A DNA stretch of 42,265 bases from assembly GCA_015493635.1 (NCBI GenBank), contig WGCU01000087.1, positions 1 to 42,265 of the forward strand, given 5' to 3'. The translations under genes and the position numbers were made by a program. This document shows positions 1 through 8,393 of the stretch, piece after piece. The stretch's first letter is position 1. Each line of letters starts with the position of its first letter. The notes under the pieces were generated by a model, which ran no database searches, was not told the DNA's origin, and was given only the letters and a program-made list of their open reading frames with translations. Source of the DNA: Spirochaetaceae bacterium (GTDB lineage: Bacteria; Spirochaetota; Spirochaetia; B11-G9).

Positions 1-302
1 AGGAGCCTAAAATCACAAAAAAAGTACTGATTTTACCTTTGAGAAGAGGAAATTCAATAAAATAGAGGTCATCTTGATACAACGGACATTCTATTATAAA
101 TATTGTCATGTATTATTTCGCTAAAATGGGGTACTTCGCAAAAAGCTCGTTATTTTTAGGCACTGTACATTAATTATAAGGTGTGGTAGTCTGTGGGCTC
201 AAACAATGGTAAATTCCGGTCTTTAACCATAAAAATAAACTAAAAACAATAAATTCGCCTGAACTGGAGCAAATTATATTTGAAGGCTTGTTTAGGAGAA
301 CT
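1..302. other. non-coding region upstream of rhlE
   Basis: No convincing gene is seen here. The stretch is AT-rich and presumably holds the promoter and 5' leader of the helicase gene. The best promoter-like match on the plus strand is TTGATA at 74-79 with TATAAA at 95-100, but the 15-bp spacing is short, so it is weak. If real it would leave a leader of about 200 nt, which would fit a cold-inducible helicase. A clear ribosome binding site (AGGAGA, 294-299) closes the region. Confidence 0.4.
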
Positions 303-1571
303 ATGACATTTAAACGTATGGGCTTACTGCCCGAAATCCTTAAAGCAGTTGATGCTCAGGGATACATCAAAGCAACACCTATTCAGATGCATGCAATACC
401 TGCCATTCTTGACGGCAGAGACATTCTTGGAGGAGCTCAAACAGGCACAGGGAAAACTGCTGCCTTCGCGCTTCCTATTCTAACCATCCTTAACGAAAAC
501 AGACACACGAGTAAGGCACGCAAACCAAAGGCCCTTATCCTTGCACCCACCAGAGAACTTGCCGATCAGGTAGGAGAAAGCTTTAGAAACTATGGCGTAT
601 TTCTTCCTCTTGAAACAGTAACAATCTACGGTGGTGTCAAGATAAATCCCCAGATTTCCAACCTAAAAAACGGAACTGATATTGTAGTGGCAACACCCGG
701 CCGGCTTTTGGACCATCTTGGACAGAAAACTATCGATCTTTCAGAAATTGAAATTTTTGTTCTTGATGAAGCCGACCGTATGCTTGATACAGGGTTTATC
801 AGGGATATTAAGAAAATTGTGCAAGCCCTTCCTGAAAGGCGGCAGAATCTTTTGTTTTCGGCCACATACGGAAACGACATTAAAGCTCTCGCAAAAGATA
901 TTCTTAAAAATCCTGTTTCCGTTGAAGTAACTAAACGTAACGCTGCTGCAGATAAAGTTGATCAGTTTGTCTATTTCACGACGAAAAACCAAAAGCGCCA
1001 TCTTCTTGCACACTTAATACAGGAAGAATCCTGGTACCAGGTCCTGGTATTTGTCAAGACTAAACACGGAGCAAACAGGCTTGCTGCTCAGCTTGATAAA
1101 GGGGGTATCCCCTCTTCCGCCATTCATGGCAATAAAAGCCAGGCGGCACGGACCAGAGCACTCAATGCATTTAAAAAGGGAGATATCCAGGCCCTCGTTG
1201 CCACCGATATTGCCGCCAGGGGTATTGACCTGCAGGACCTAAGCCATGTAGTCAACTACGATCTGCCGAATGTTCCTGAAGATTATGTACACCGCATTGG
1301 GCGGACAGGCCGGGCGGGAAAATCAGGGATTGCAATTTCATTGGTTACGCCGGAAGACAAGCAGCATCTCCAGCGTATTCAAAGAGTTCTCAAACATACA
1401 ATACCCGTGAAAACAAACGGTACGTTTAAACCGGTTGTTCAGAATCCGCACCCCATTTCATCATATCCTGAACAAAATAATGCTGCAAAAACAGCCGGAA
1501 AACCGCAACAGAAGGCACAACCCACGTACCGTACAGGAGCACCCCAAAGGCGGCGGAGAAGAAGCGCCTAA
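303..1571 (+). CDS. rhlE: DEAD-box ATP-dependent RNA helicase, RhlE type
   Basis: This cytoplasmic RNA helicase probably remodels rRNA or mRNA structure in ribosome assembly and cold adaptation. The helicase motifs are all visible in order: a Q motif (ATPIQ), Walker A AQTGTGKT near residues 44-51, PTRELA, TPGRLLDHL, DEAD near 155, SAT, and HRIGRTGR near 329. A low-complexity tail ends in PQRRRRRSA, the basic tail typical of RhlE-group helicases for RNA contact. At 422 aa it has the usual length of a core helicase plus short tail. The ATG at 303 is chosen over a TTG at 288 because AGGAGA lies at the right distance. It appears to be monocistronic. The family call is strong; RhlE versus another DEAD-box subgroup rests on the short basic tail. 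Confidence 0.93.
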   Translation: MTFKRMGLLPEILKAVDAQGYIKATPIQMHAIPAILDGRDILGGAQTGTGKTAAFALPILTILNENRHTSKARKPKALILAPTRELADQVGESFRNYGVFLPLETVTIYGGVKINPQISNLKNGTDIVVATPGRLLDHLGQKTIDLSEIEIFVLDEADRMLDTGFIRDIKKIVQALPERRQNLLFSATYGNDIKALAKDILKNPVSVEVTKRNAAADKVDQFVYFTTKNQKRHLLAHLIQEESWYQVLVFVKTKHGANRLAAQLDKGGIPSSAIHGNKSQAARTRALNAFKKGDIQALVATDIAARGIDLQDLSHVVNYDLPNVPEDYVHRIGRTGRAGKSGIAISLVTPEDKQHLQRIQRVLKHTIPVKTNGTFKPVVQNPHPISSYPEQNNAAKTAGKPQQKAQPTYRTGAPQRRRRRSA

Positions 1572-1664
1572 CGTGGATTGCTGCGTTTACCTGAGTCATA
1601 ATTAAAATATCTATCGAAGGTACACCATTGGTACTGTAGCCTCCCTACCACGTCAGAAAGACAA

Positions 1665-1696
1665 GGGGGCGCGCCTCTTTTACAAAGCACGCCCCC
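1665..1696 (-). terminator. possible terminator hairpin between convergent genes
   Basis: A GC-rich inverted repeat (GGGGGCG / CGCCCCC) with an inner CTTT/AAAG stem lies between the helicase and the DUF2202 gene. Read on the minus strand it is followed by a modest T-rich stretch (TTGTCTTT), so it more likely ends the minus-strand gene. On the plus strand there is no U-tract. Confidence 0.45.
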
Positions 1697-1714
1697 GAAT
1701 ACTGTAAAATCAAT

Positions 1715-2395
1715 CTAATACTTAAAATGGGGATCAGTTATAACGGTCCCCCGTTCCTGTGATGACTGCGCAATCCGGTCATAGGCCTGCTGCGTCAGAT
1801 ACTGTGCCGTGTATGATGTCCCGTTCCGCTGAAGCTGCCTGTCAAAAGACCGAAGGTGGTTACGCGAACCTTTAAGCAGATTCTGATACACAATAAGGAC
1901 ATCATCGTTATCTGCAGTTTTCATAAGCCGTTCCAGATCATAAATATCAAGGTCCTCAATGGTGGAGCCGACTTTTACCGCATTCTCCAACGAAGTACTC
2001 CCCTGGGCTGCAAGATCGTTGTATAACTTCTGAAGTTCCGGATTCGTAAAAACCCCCACTTCATTTGTTGTCATGGGATCGTCCAGCCCGTACCGGTCCA
2101 CAAGAAGCTTCATGGCATCCATGTGTGTCTGTTCCGCTTTTGAAATGTTGGTAAAGGTACGCAGGTTCCATTTTTCGTAGAGGGTGATGTACACATCCCG
2201 TGCCAGTTTTTCCTCTTCCCTCATAAGCAGTATCCCCTGCTTCTCCGTATCCGACAGCGGTGCCTTGGCGACAGACTGCAGAGCGGTCTCAATACCCCCG
2301 GTAAATCCTGTCGTATCACTGTTCCCCTGAGCCGCCAGACCGAAGGTCAGTGCTGTTAAAAGTATCAATGCTGCTATCATGTTTTTCTTGTTCAT
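1715..2395 (-). CDS. exported DUF2202 ferritin-like protein
   Basis: This is a secreted or periplasmic four-helix-bundle protein of the DUF2202 (ferritin-like superfamily) type. A signal peptide occupies about residues 1-22 (hydrophobic core, then LAAQG). The mature part carries MREEEKLARDVY near residues 58-70 and SKAEQTHMDAM near 85-95, the carboxylate/His pattern expected of a di-iron or metal-binding bundle. The domain ends close to the C-terminus (226 aa), as usual. The ribosome binding site is AAGGAG. Its biochemical role is not established; metal binding or oxidative-stress protection is inferred from the fold. It appears to be transcribed alone. Confidence 0.85.
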   Translation of the reverse strand: MNKKNMIAALILLTALTFGLAAQGNSDTTGFTGGIETALQSVAKAPLSDTEKQGILLMREEEKLARDVYITLYEKWNLRTFTNISKAEQTHMDAMKLLVDRYGLDDPMTTNEVGVFTNPELQKLYNDLAAQGSTSLENAVKVGSTIEDLDIYDLERLMKTADNDDVLIVYQNLLKGSRNHLRSFDRQLQRNGTSYTAQYLTQQAYDRIAQSSQERGTVITDPHFKY

Positions 2396-2481
2396 CTAAA
2401 ACTCCTTTCGTAATGTATAAAAACAAGGTACAGCGAAAAGATGAATAAAATATGAAGGGAATATAGAGTGTGTGTGAAACG

Positions 2482-2508
2482 AAAAAAGCCGGAAGCGAAC
2501 CTTCCGGC
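2482..2508 (-). terminator. rho-independent terminator of the 2537-3268 gene
   Basis: On the minus strand an 8-bp stem (GCCGGAAG / CTTCCGGC) with a 5-nt loop is followed directly by TTTTTT. It lies 29 bp after the stop codon of the exported-protein gene at 2537, which indicates that this gene is not co-transcribed with DUF2202. Confidence 0.88.
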
Positions 2509-2536
2509 GTAACTACTTCAGCTGATACAGCGGCGG

Positions 2537-3268
2537 TTAGTAGCTCATGATAAACCCGAGCCGGGCGGAAACCAGGAAGGGCTGTGATTCAACATCAAAA
2601 TTTGCAAGAGGGGCAGGTTCTGATGTGGTATCATCAGTCATGAGGTAGGGGGGTGTCAACATTCCCCCGAGTTTGCCGACAAGCCGGAAGTTGGGACCTA
2701 TACGGATGGCAGCTTCAACAGCGGCGTCCAGCATCATGCTCATGTAGCTGGTTTCATACCCGATACTCAAGGTATCTGAATTGGTACCATCAGCACCGCT
2801 GAGATCAAAGAATCCCGAGGCGATCCGCGCACCGATACCAGCTTCCGCTCCCAGACTGATACCGAAGAACTTGAAGCCCAGGTCAAGACGGTACCCGTAC
2901 TTTGCCAGCACAAAAACCGAGGCAATAAACTGATCCGTGGAGAGGGTAACATCCGTATCAGATGAGGATTTCATTGGAGTAAGCTGATCATTCAAAGGCA
3001 GGGGGAAAACCAGGGCGCCTGTTTCAACCCCGGTGTAGAACCCGCCCCGCTTGGTAATGTTCTTCCCGGTAAACAGCCGTACATCCGCTCCGGGAAGGTA
3101 AACCGTCTGACTATTGTTCTTCCCGTCGGTTATCGTTACCGGCAGCAGCACAATACCGTAGGTTGTACTTGCAACACCCTGTTTCCAGTCGGAGGTTTCG
3201 GCATCACCGGCAAAAAGATACGCGCCGGCAATACTAAAAAGGACCGCAAATGCTAGTATTTTCTTCAT
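2537..3268 (-). CDS. exported, probably outer-membrane beta-barrel-like protein of unknown function
   Basis: I do not recognise a named family. A signal peptide covers about residues 1-21 (MKKILAFAVLF..., cut near LFAGDA). The 243-aa protein has no further long hydrophobic helix. It consists of alternating amphipathic segments with many Gly, Thr and aromatic residues and ends in SARLGFIMSY. A C-terminal strand closing on an aromatic residue is what barrel insertion machinery recognises. AAGGAG precedes the ATG. It is monocistronic, with its own promoter-like sequence and terminator. Opacity- or OmpW-like surface proteins are possible relatives. Confidence 0.6.
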   Translation of the reverse strand: MKKILAFAVLFSIAGAYLFAGDAETSDWKQGVASTTYGIVLLPVTITDGKNNSQTVYLPGADVRLFTGKNITKRGGFYTGVETGALVFPLPLNDQLTPMKSSSDTDVTLSTDQFIASVFVLAKYGYRLDLGFKFFGISLGAEAGIGARIASGFFDLSGADGTNSDTLSIGYETSYMSMMLDAAVEAAIRIGPNFRLVGKLGGMLTPPYLMTDDTTSEPAPLANFDVESQPFLVSARLGFIMSY

Positions 3269-3302
3269 TTTTTAAACTCCTTTTATCACATAATATGGTT
3301 AC

Positions 3303-3331
3303 AGTATAACACATCCTTATTGATTTATAAA
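3303..3331 (-). promoter_or_regulatory. sigma70-like promoter for the exported protein gene
   Basis: On the minus strand TTTATA (3326-3331) is separated by 17 bp from TATACT (3303-3308). The -10 box is good and the -35 box is poor. It would start transcription about 28 nt upstream of the ATG at 3268. Confidence 0.45.
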
Positions 3332-3335
3332 TTGT

Positions 3336-3364
3336 TTGCATTTTTTGTCCGGGAAGAGTAAACT
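3336..3364 (+). promoter_or_regulatory. sigma70-like promoter placing the start on the ATG of the DUF438 gene
   Basis: TTGCAT (3336-3341), a 17-bp spacer, then TAAACT (3359-3364). Seven bases past the -10 box is 3371, the A of the ATG, so the mRNA would be leaderless. This agrees with the absence of a ribosome binding site in front of 3371. Confidence 0.5.
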
Positions 3365-3370
3365 ATCCCT

Positions 3371-4561
3371 ATGGAAAGGGGAAGAGATACTGCAGCTGAA
3401 CAACGCGTTAAAGATATCCTTGCGTTTTCCAGGGGCATCATGAACGGTGAAAACGGCAGAGAGCTTATTGAAAGGTATAAAACATCCATAGAGACACTGA
3501 CTCCCCATGATATGCTTGAGATGGAAAACCGGCAGCTTCAGGCCGGAGTCTCCCCCAATATGATAAAGGCAACCATCGGCAAGGTTATAAATACCTTCTA
3601 CAAGGCTCTTTCTTCCTATGAATGGGAAAAACCGCGGGAGGGGGAGTTTCTCTTCTATCTGATGGCAGAAAACAGGGAACTTGAAAAACGTCTTGGCGCC
3701 ATAAAGGAGATCCTTAAAAGCGGCAATCCGGAAAAAGAAAAACCAAACCTCCTTACCCGGTTTATAGAACTTGTTGATTTCAACCATCATTACGTAAAGA
3801 AAGAAAACATCCTCTTTCCCTACCTGGAGAAAGTCTGGGAGAACTATCTCCCCCTGCAGGTTATGTGGTCTCTTCATGATGACATCAGGAAAAGCCTTAA
3901 GAAAATTCTCAACCTCCTGCAGGACCGGTGGAGTTCATGGGAAGAGCTTAACAGGGAAATCGGCAACTACTTTTTTCTTGCTTACGGAATGATTTTCAAG
4001 GAAGACCTTATTGTTTATCCTGTTGCCTGCGAAACCATTCCCCGGAAAGACGGGGAAGAGATGTATATACGGAACTTTGAATTCCCCTTTGTTTATATCG
4101 AGCCGCCCCCGCGGCCGGAAATACGTATTATAGATAAAAAGACAACGGGAGAGGATCTGTATCAGTCTGACACAGGGAACCTTACCGTCGATCAGCTCGA
4201 AATGCTCTTCCGGTATCTGCCTTCCGACATTACCTACGTTGATGAGAATGACAGGGTCGTCTATTTTTCACGGTCGGAAGAAAGGATCTTTCCCCGCAGT
4301 CCTGCGGTTATCGGCAGAAAAGTCCAGAACTGCCATCCGCCGGAAAGTGTTCACATGGTAAATAAAATTATTACATCTTTCAGGGAAGGAACCGAAAACA
4401 AAGCCCGGTTCTGGATCAATATAAAAGGTAAAAAACTGCTTATTGAATACTTTGCCATGCGGGACCAAAACGGTGCGTACCGGGGAGTTCTGGAGGTAAC
4501 AACAGATATCACGGAAATACAAACACTGGCAGGAGAAAAGAGACTTCTTGAAGGGAATTAA
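3371..4561 (+). CDS. DUF438 - hemerythrin-like - PAS sensor protein
   Basis: This is a soluble three-part protein of a family common in anaerobes. An N-terminal DUF438 helical segment lies at about residues 10-90. A hemerythrin-like HHE helical domain follows (about 100-235), with His/Glu residues in NHHYVKKEN and SLHDD that can bind a di-iron site. A C-terminal PAS domain (about 275-390) contains DITYVDENDRVVYFS. No kinase, GGDEF or methyl-acceptor output domain follows. A role in sensing oxygen, NO or redox state is inferred from the domain set. The start has no ribosome binding site but fits a leaderless transcript. The cupin gene follows after 20 bp, so the two and the DHH gene probably form one operon. 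Confidence 0.88.
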   Translation: MERGRDTAAEQRVKDILAFSRGIMNGENGRELIERYKTSIETLTPHDMLEMENRQLQAGVSPNMIKATIGKVINTFYKALSSYEWEKPREGEFLFYLMAENRELEKRLGAIKEILKSGNPEKEKPNLLTRFIELVDFNHHYVKKENILFPYLEKVWENYLPLQVMWSLHDDIRKSLKKILNLLQDRWSSWEELNREIGNYFFLAYGMIFKEDLIVYPVACETIPRKDGEEMYIRNFEFPFVYIEPPPRPEIRIIDKKTTGEDLYQSDTGNLTVDQLEMLFRYLPSDITYVDENDRVVYFSRSEERIFPRSPAVIGRKVQNCHPPESVHMVNKIITSFREGTENKARFWINIKGKKLLIEYFAMRDQNGAYRGVLEVTTDITEIQTLAGEKRLLEGN

Positions 4562-4581
4562 CACATAAGTAAGGAGAGACT

Positions 4582-4893
4582 ATGGATATTTTTACATTCG
4601 AAGATGGAAACGTGCTTTCCAGCGGGACCGGTATCACGATAAAGGAAATTTTTACTTCCGGAAAGGTCAACATTCAGCAGGTATTGCTGCATACCGGCGG
4701 CAAACTCGAGAAATACACAGACCAGAACGAGCTCTTTTACTATGTAATAGAGGGAGAAGGCACCATGGTTATTAAAGCAGAGCGGAAGCGTATAACGAAG
4801 GGGATGCTTGTCCGCTGCCCTGCCAAAACACAGCGGGCGGTAACAAACAGCAGTTCAAAAGATCTTGCGTTTCTCATTTTGAAAGTACAGTAA
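4582..4893 (+). CDS. small single-domain cupin protein
   Basis: A 103-aa cupin: a compact beta-barrel with the G(X)5-type first motif degraded and a recognisable core (FYYVIEGEGTMVI then RKRITKGMLVRCPA). Typical metal-binding His residues of motif 1 are mostly missing; only one His (LLHTGG) is nearby. Metal-dependent catalysis is therefore doubtful and ligand binding is possible. AAGGAG gives a clear start. Its stop codon overlaps the next start (TAATG), which implies translational coupling with the DHH protein. Confidence 0.8.
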   Translation: MDIFTFEDGNVLSSGTGITIKEIFTSGKVNIQQVLLHTGGKLEKYTDQNELFYYVIEGEGTMVIKAERKRITKGMLVRCPAKTQRAVTNSSSKDLAFLILKVQ

Positions 4894-6119
4894 TGGGGAA
4901 AGAAACACTTATTGCAGCCATGGACAAAGCAATTTCCATGGTGAAAAACCGGTCCGGCTCCAAGGAACTCCTGTTGTTTCATCATAATGATACTGACGGA
5001 CTGACATCCGGCACCATTTTATACACAGCCTTTACACGGGCGGGTTTCCAGGTACAGCGCTTTTCTCTGGAAAAACCCTACCCCCAAGTTCTCGAAAAGG
5101 TTTTTAAAAATACAGGGAAAATTATTGTTTTTACCGATTTTGCCGGCAGAATTGCACCGATGATCGCCAACCTCAACCGGAAGAAGAATCTTGTTCTTAT
5201 TATAGACCATCATCCGGCGGAAAGAACGGAAGATGAAACGGTATACAACCTGGACGGAGGCCTCTTCGGATTGAAAGGGGACAGAGATATATCAGCCTCA
5301 GCTACCTGCTACCTTTTCGCCACACGTCTCGACACACAGAACGCTGATCTGGCCCACCTCGGCACCCTGGGAGCAGTGGGAGATGGCTTCTTTGTTGACG
5401 GAAAACTCAGCAGTGTTAACAGGGATTGTCTGATGGAGGCTGTCAGACAGGGCACCATGAGGATTGAGAAAACAGAGAAAAGAGAAACCTACTTTATAAC
5501 ACTGAATAACACGGAGTATCCGGCACGGTACGTATGCAACTCCCTCGATACCCTTGGGGGCGTCGGATACTACCAGGGAGGAACTGACAGAGGTGTTGAG
5601 GTCTGCCAAAAGGGATTTGATACGGAAAAAGAGCAGCTTGTTACCCGTCTGAACGGAATCCAGAAGCGCATCTTTGACAAAGAACTTGAGGACATCACAT
5701 CAGGTGGGCTGCATACAACAGAACATCTCCAGTGGTTTAATGTCGGTGAACGGTTTCACCCCATGGGTGTCAAGATGATCGGTGTTTTCTGTACCGTTAT
5801 AAAGAATATGGATTTTCTGGACCATTCAAAATATCTGGCGGGATTCCAGACAGTACAGAACGAGATCCCCGGATTCGGTCACATTCCCTTTCATTCCACA
5901 AAGATTTCCATGAGAGTGTCGGATGAGTTAACAGAAAAGATCCGGAAAGGAACAATCCCGGGGTTAAGCAGCTTCCTTCCCGAAGCAACCCTGAAGATAG
6001 GAGGATTCGCGGATGCCTGCCACGGACTGTCCGCAGCGACAACCGTTAAAATCGGTCAGGAAGAAGAGCTTATCTCACAGATTGAAACGGTTCTTGAAAC
6101 CCTCCATCATACGGCATAG
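4893..6119 (+). CDS. DHH-family phosphoesterase
   Basis: A 408-aa member of the DHH superfamily (RecJ, NrnA and relatives), which hydrolyse phosphodiester or pyrophosphate bonds with divalent metals. Visible are HHNDTDGLTSG near residues 30-40 (motif I), FTDFAG near 80 (motif II) and IIDHHP near 107 (the DHH triad). GAVGDG near 165 is a further conserved acidic motif. The C-terminal GGFADACHGLSAA resembles a modified DHHA1 GGGH substrate motif. The substrate cannot be told from sequence; short RNA/DNA oligonucleotides or a cyclic dinucleotide intermediate are candidates. The 3' end overlaps the convergent glycosyltransferase gene by 13 bp. Confidence 0.88.
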   Translation: MGKETLIAAMDKAISMVKNRSGSKELLLFHHNDTDGLTSGTILYTAFTRAGFQVQRFSLEKPYPQVLEKVFKNTGKIIVFTDFAGRIAPMIANLNRKKNLVLIIDHHPAERTEDETVYNLDGGLFGLKGDRDISASATCYLFATRLDTQNADLAHLGTLGAVGDGFFVDGKLSSVNRDCLMEAVRQGTMRIEKTEKRETYFITLNNTEYPARYVCNSLDTLGGVGYYQGGTDRGVEVCQKGFDTEKEQLVTRLNGIQKRIFDKELEDITSGGLHTTEHLQWFNVGERFHPMGVKMIGVFCTVIKNMDFLDHSKYLAGFQTVQNEIPGFGHIPFHSTKISMRVSDELTEKIRKGTIPGLSSFLPEATLKIGGFADACHGLSAATTVKIGQEEELISQIETVLETLHHTA

Positions 6120-7504
6120 TTTGTTTTACTTTTTTTAAGCCTCTTGCGGGAGGCTTTTATCTCGTCGCCGTAGGATTCAAGGACCTCGTTCAGTTTGTTC
6201 CGGAGCGTTGTATATCCGAACTCCTTCTTGCCTGTTTCAAAGTTTGTCTCAATCATCTCACTCCGGGTATCAGTATTAAAGAGAGCCTCATGAACCGCAT
6301 CGTACACTGACAAGGGGATAACAAGGTCCCCGTTACTGTCGTAGTCATCCCTGATCTCGATACTTTTAAATCCCGCGTTCTTAATGTCCGTTTTATACAC
6401 CAGGTAAGTGGACACAACAATGGGAACCCTGCAGGCTACCGCTTCAAGAAAGGCATTCCCGAACCCCTCCCACACGGGAAGATAGGTTACAATATCCGCG
6501 TTAACAAGAACATCCCTGTTGGTAAAGAGTTTTTTCCCTTCACTGTCCGTTCCCCGTACCGACGCAACCCTGTCGGAAATAAGAAAAAGGGATACCCCCT
6601 TTTTACGGGCAAGCTCCTTGATCCGGTCAATATAATGTACATCCGGTTCATCACCCTGGTAGAGGGAGACCACAAGTTTGATTCTATCTTTCAATTCGGG
6701 ATGTACTTCGGAGTATCCTTCAATAAGGGAAATTGAATCTTCTATCCGCTTCCTTGGAACGATCCGTGTAGGCTGCACAAAGAGAATGTCATCCTCTGAA
6801 AATCCAAGATCCCCGCGGAAGGTACTATTGTATTCGTCCCTGACAGTAACATCGTTAAAATCCTCACAGTTGGGAATAACAAAAGGCGCTACGCGCTTGA
6901 GGGAACGGAGGATATGGGCGGAATAGGATGAGATAACAACGTGCTCAGTACCCAGATCCCCGGGAGGCATTATTCTGTTCAAAAGACTTTCGATCCTGTT
7001 CTGACTGAATCTGCTCCGCTCCCACCAGAAATCATGATGATGAAAGATCGTTGCAACCTTGTACGCAGTTGCGAGTTTATACACCGCAATACCCCCGAGA
7101 AGCGTCATCGGCATGGCGTTGGTATTCTGGGCGATAATGAGATCAATGGTATTATCCTGAATAATCCGGTATATCTCAGACCCGAGATCTTCCCCCTGAA
7201 GCCAGAGATTCTCAACAACAGCTTCCTTCTGTCCGGCTGTTAGATGTGTGGGACTCTGTGACAGATAGGGAAAGACAAGTTTTTCAAAATACCGCTGTTC
7301 CTTGGAATCGAAACGCAACTTTTCATTTAGAAACTGCTGTTCCGGGAGAACATTCTTAACAGGTGTTGCATAGGTGCCGCTGAGCGTAAAAACTGAATGG
7401 CCGGATTCTGCAAGAATCTCAATCCATTTATCCACTTCCAGAGAGACACCGTCTACATCTCCGAGTTTCCCGCTTATAAAAAGAATATTAAATTTTTCAG
7501 TCAT
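6107..7504 (-). CDS. glycosyltransferase, GT4-like (GT-B fold)
   Basis: A 465-aa cytoplasmic or membrane-associated glycosyltransferase. The N-terminal Rossmann half starts FNILFISGKLGDVDGVS, the usual position of the acceptor-side glycine loop. The C-terminal half holds FVQPTRIVPRKRIEDSI (about 240-255) and WEGFGNAFLEAVACRVPIVVS (about 350-370), an E-x7-E type nucleotide-sugar motif. The ATG at 7504 is preferred over an upstream start at 7618 because GAGG precedes it and homology-like sequence begins there; the upstream extension runs toward palindromic DNA. Donor and acceptor are unknown. It has no glycan-gene neighbours on its strand, so it is probably a stand-alone gene. Confidence 0.85.
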   Translation of the reverse strand: MTEKFNILFISGKLGDVDGVSLEVDKWIEILAESGHSVFTLSGTYATPVKNVLPEQQFLNEKLRFDSKEQRYFEKLVFPYLSQSPTHLTAGQKEAVVENLWLQGEDLGSEIYRIIQDNTIDLIIAQNTNAMPMTLLGGIAVYKLATAYKVATIFHHHDFWWERSRFSQNRIESLLNRIMPPGDLGTEHVVISSYSAHILRSLKRVAPFVIPNCEDFNDVTVRDEYNSTFRGDLGFSEDDILFVQPTRIVPRKRIEDSISLIEGYSEVHPELKDRIKLVVSLYQGDEPDVHYIDRIKELARKKGVSLFLISDRVASVRGTDSEGKKLFTNRDVLVNADIVTYLPVWEGFGNAFLEAVACRVPIVVSTYLVYKTDIKNAGFKSIEIRDDYDSNGDLVIPLSVYDAVHEALFNTDTRSEMIETNFETGKKEFGYTTLRNKLNEVLESYGDEIKASRKRLKKSKTNYAV

Positions 7505-7610
7505 ATATTCCTCGATTGACGGACACGCTACTATTATTTTCGTCAGTTGTAAAGGCACTGACAACCGAAAAGTATAAATTGGATAATTATTCTTAAACGA
7601 GTGAGTGGAG

Positions 7611-7631
7611 CGGGACAACTTGTTGGTCCCG
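7611..7631. repeat. short hairpin next to the compound palindrome
   Basis: CGGGA-CAAC and GTTG-g-TCCCG pair with a single bulged G. It lies about 20 bp before the larger cloverleaf element (7654-7742) and may belong to the same intergenic element. Confidence 0.5.
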
Positions 7632-7653
7632 TTCCCAAGCGAGTGCAGAGAAC

Positions 7654-7742
7654 GAAAGGTTAAAATACCCCGCGGCTTGCCGCGGAATAGGCCGCGACAG
7701 CGGACTGGGTCCAGGGTTTACCCTGGGGTATTGAAACCTTTC
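7654..7742. repeat. 89-bp compound palindrome with a cloverleaf-like fold
   Basis: The outer arms GAAAGGTT-aa-AATACCCC (7654-7671) and GGGGTATT-ga-AACCTTTC (7725-7742) pair over 16 bp with one 2x2 mismatch. Inside lie three hairpins: CCGCGGC/GCCGCGG (7670-7685), CCGC/GCGG (7692-7703) and CCAGGGT/ACCCTGG (7711-7726). The first and third overlap the inner end of the outer stem by 2 bp each. The element is GC-rich, sits between the divergent glycosyltransferase and adk genes, and ends 10 bp before the adk -35 box. It could be a REP/MITE-like dispersed repeat, a cruciform-forming regulatory site, or a structured RNA. Confidence 0.7.
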
Positions 7743-7751
7743 ATTTTCAAC

Positions 7752-7780
7752 TTGCAAAGAAATCATTCTTTTTGTAGAAT
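7752..7780 (+). promoter_or_regulatory. sigma70-like promoter of the first adenylate kinase gene
   Basis: TTGCAA (7752-7757), a 17-bp spacer and TAGAAT (7775-7780). The predicted start is 7787-7788, coincident with the ATG at 7788. There is no ribosome binding site, so a leaderless message is likely. Confidence 0.65.
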
Positions 7781-7787
7781 GGCAGTC

Positions 7788-8363
7788 ATGATAAATATTG
7801 CGCTTTTCGGCCCCCCGGGAGCGGGTAAAGGGACCCAGGCAAAGCTTCTTGTCGAGGCATACAATATCTGCCATATCTCGACAGGAGATATCCTCCGCAG
7901 GGAGATGAGAGAACAATCGCCTCTTGGCCTTGAAGCAAAGGAGTTTATTGATTCAGGAAGACTTGTATCCGATGAAATAATTGTTAAAATTATCGAAAAA
8001 ACCATCAAAAGCAACCCCGGCAGCCGCGGTTTTCTCTTTGACGGATTTCCCCGGACGTACCTTCAATCCTACATTCTTGAAGGAGTAATGTCCAAACTGC
8101 ATAAAAAACTCTGCTGCCTTATCAGTATTGAGATTCCGGAGGACGTTACTGTTGCGAGGCTTATAGAACGAGGAAAAACCTCCGGACGGTCGGATGATAA
8201 TGAAGCGGTTATCCGGGAACGGCTAAAAGAATACTACAAAAAAACCCTCCCTGTTCTCACATACTTCGAAGAGGTTGGAATCTGTTTCCGGGTAAACGGA
8301 AACGACACCGTAGAAAACGTACACAGGCATATCAGGAAAATTATAGATAAACAGCTCAAATAG
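7788..8363 (+). CDS. adk: adenylate kinase, short-LID type
   Basis: This enzyme interconverts ATP + AMP and 2 ADP. The 191-aa protein has the P-loop GPPGAGKGTQ (residues 8-17), the AMP-site STGDILR, the FDGFPRT motif, and the LID start ERGKTSGRSDDN with the Arg and Asp residues expected. The LID is short and has no zinc-binding Cys cluster, as in AK1-type enzymes. The ATG at 7788 is chosen because the kinase fold starts there; an open frame continues upstream through the palindromic DNA but is not credible as protein. The next gene encodes a close paralogue, so this is a tandem duplication. ADK is normally single-copy and essential; which paralogue is the housekeeping enzyme is unclear. Confidence 0.92.
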   Translation: MINIALFGPPGAGKGTQAKLLVEAYNICHISTGDILRREMREQSPLGLEAKEFIDSGRLVSDEIIVKIIEKTIKSNPGSRGFLFDGFPRTYLQSYILEGVMSKLHKKLCCLISIEIPEDVTVARLIERGKTSGRSDDNEAVIRERLKEYYKKTLPVLTYFEEVGICFRVNGNDTVENVHRHIRKIIDKQLK

Positions 8364-8393
8364 ATTGTATAAATTCTTTCAATAGAACAATAC

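Noticed and set aside
3317-3877. 186-aa minus-strand ORF
   Set aside because: It is antisense to the well-supported DUF438-hemerythrin-PAS gene, is rich in Phe/Cys/Lys as expected of a shadow frame, and has no domain.
7605-7787. N-terminal extension of the first adenylate kinase
   Set aside because: The frame is open only because it runs through the GC-rich palindromes; the translated part is Arg/Pro-rich without homology-like features, and the kinase fold and promoter both point to 7788.
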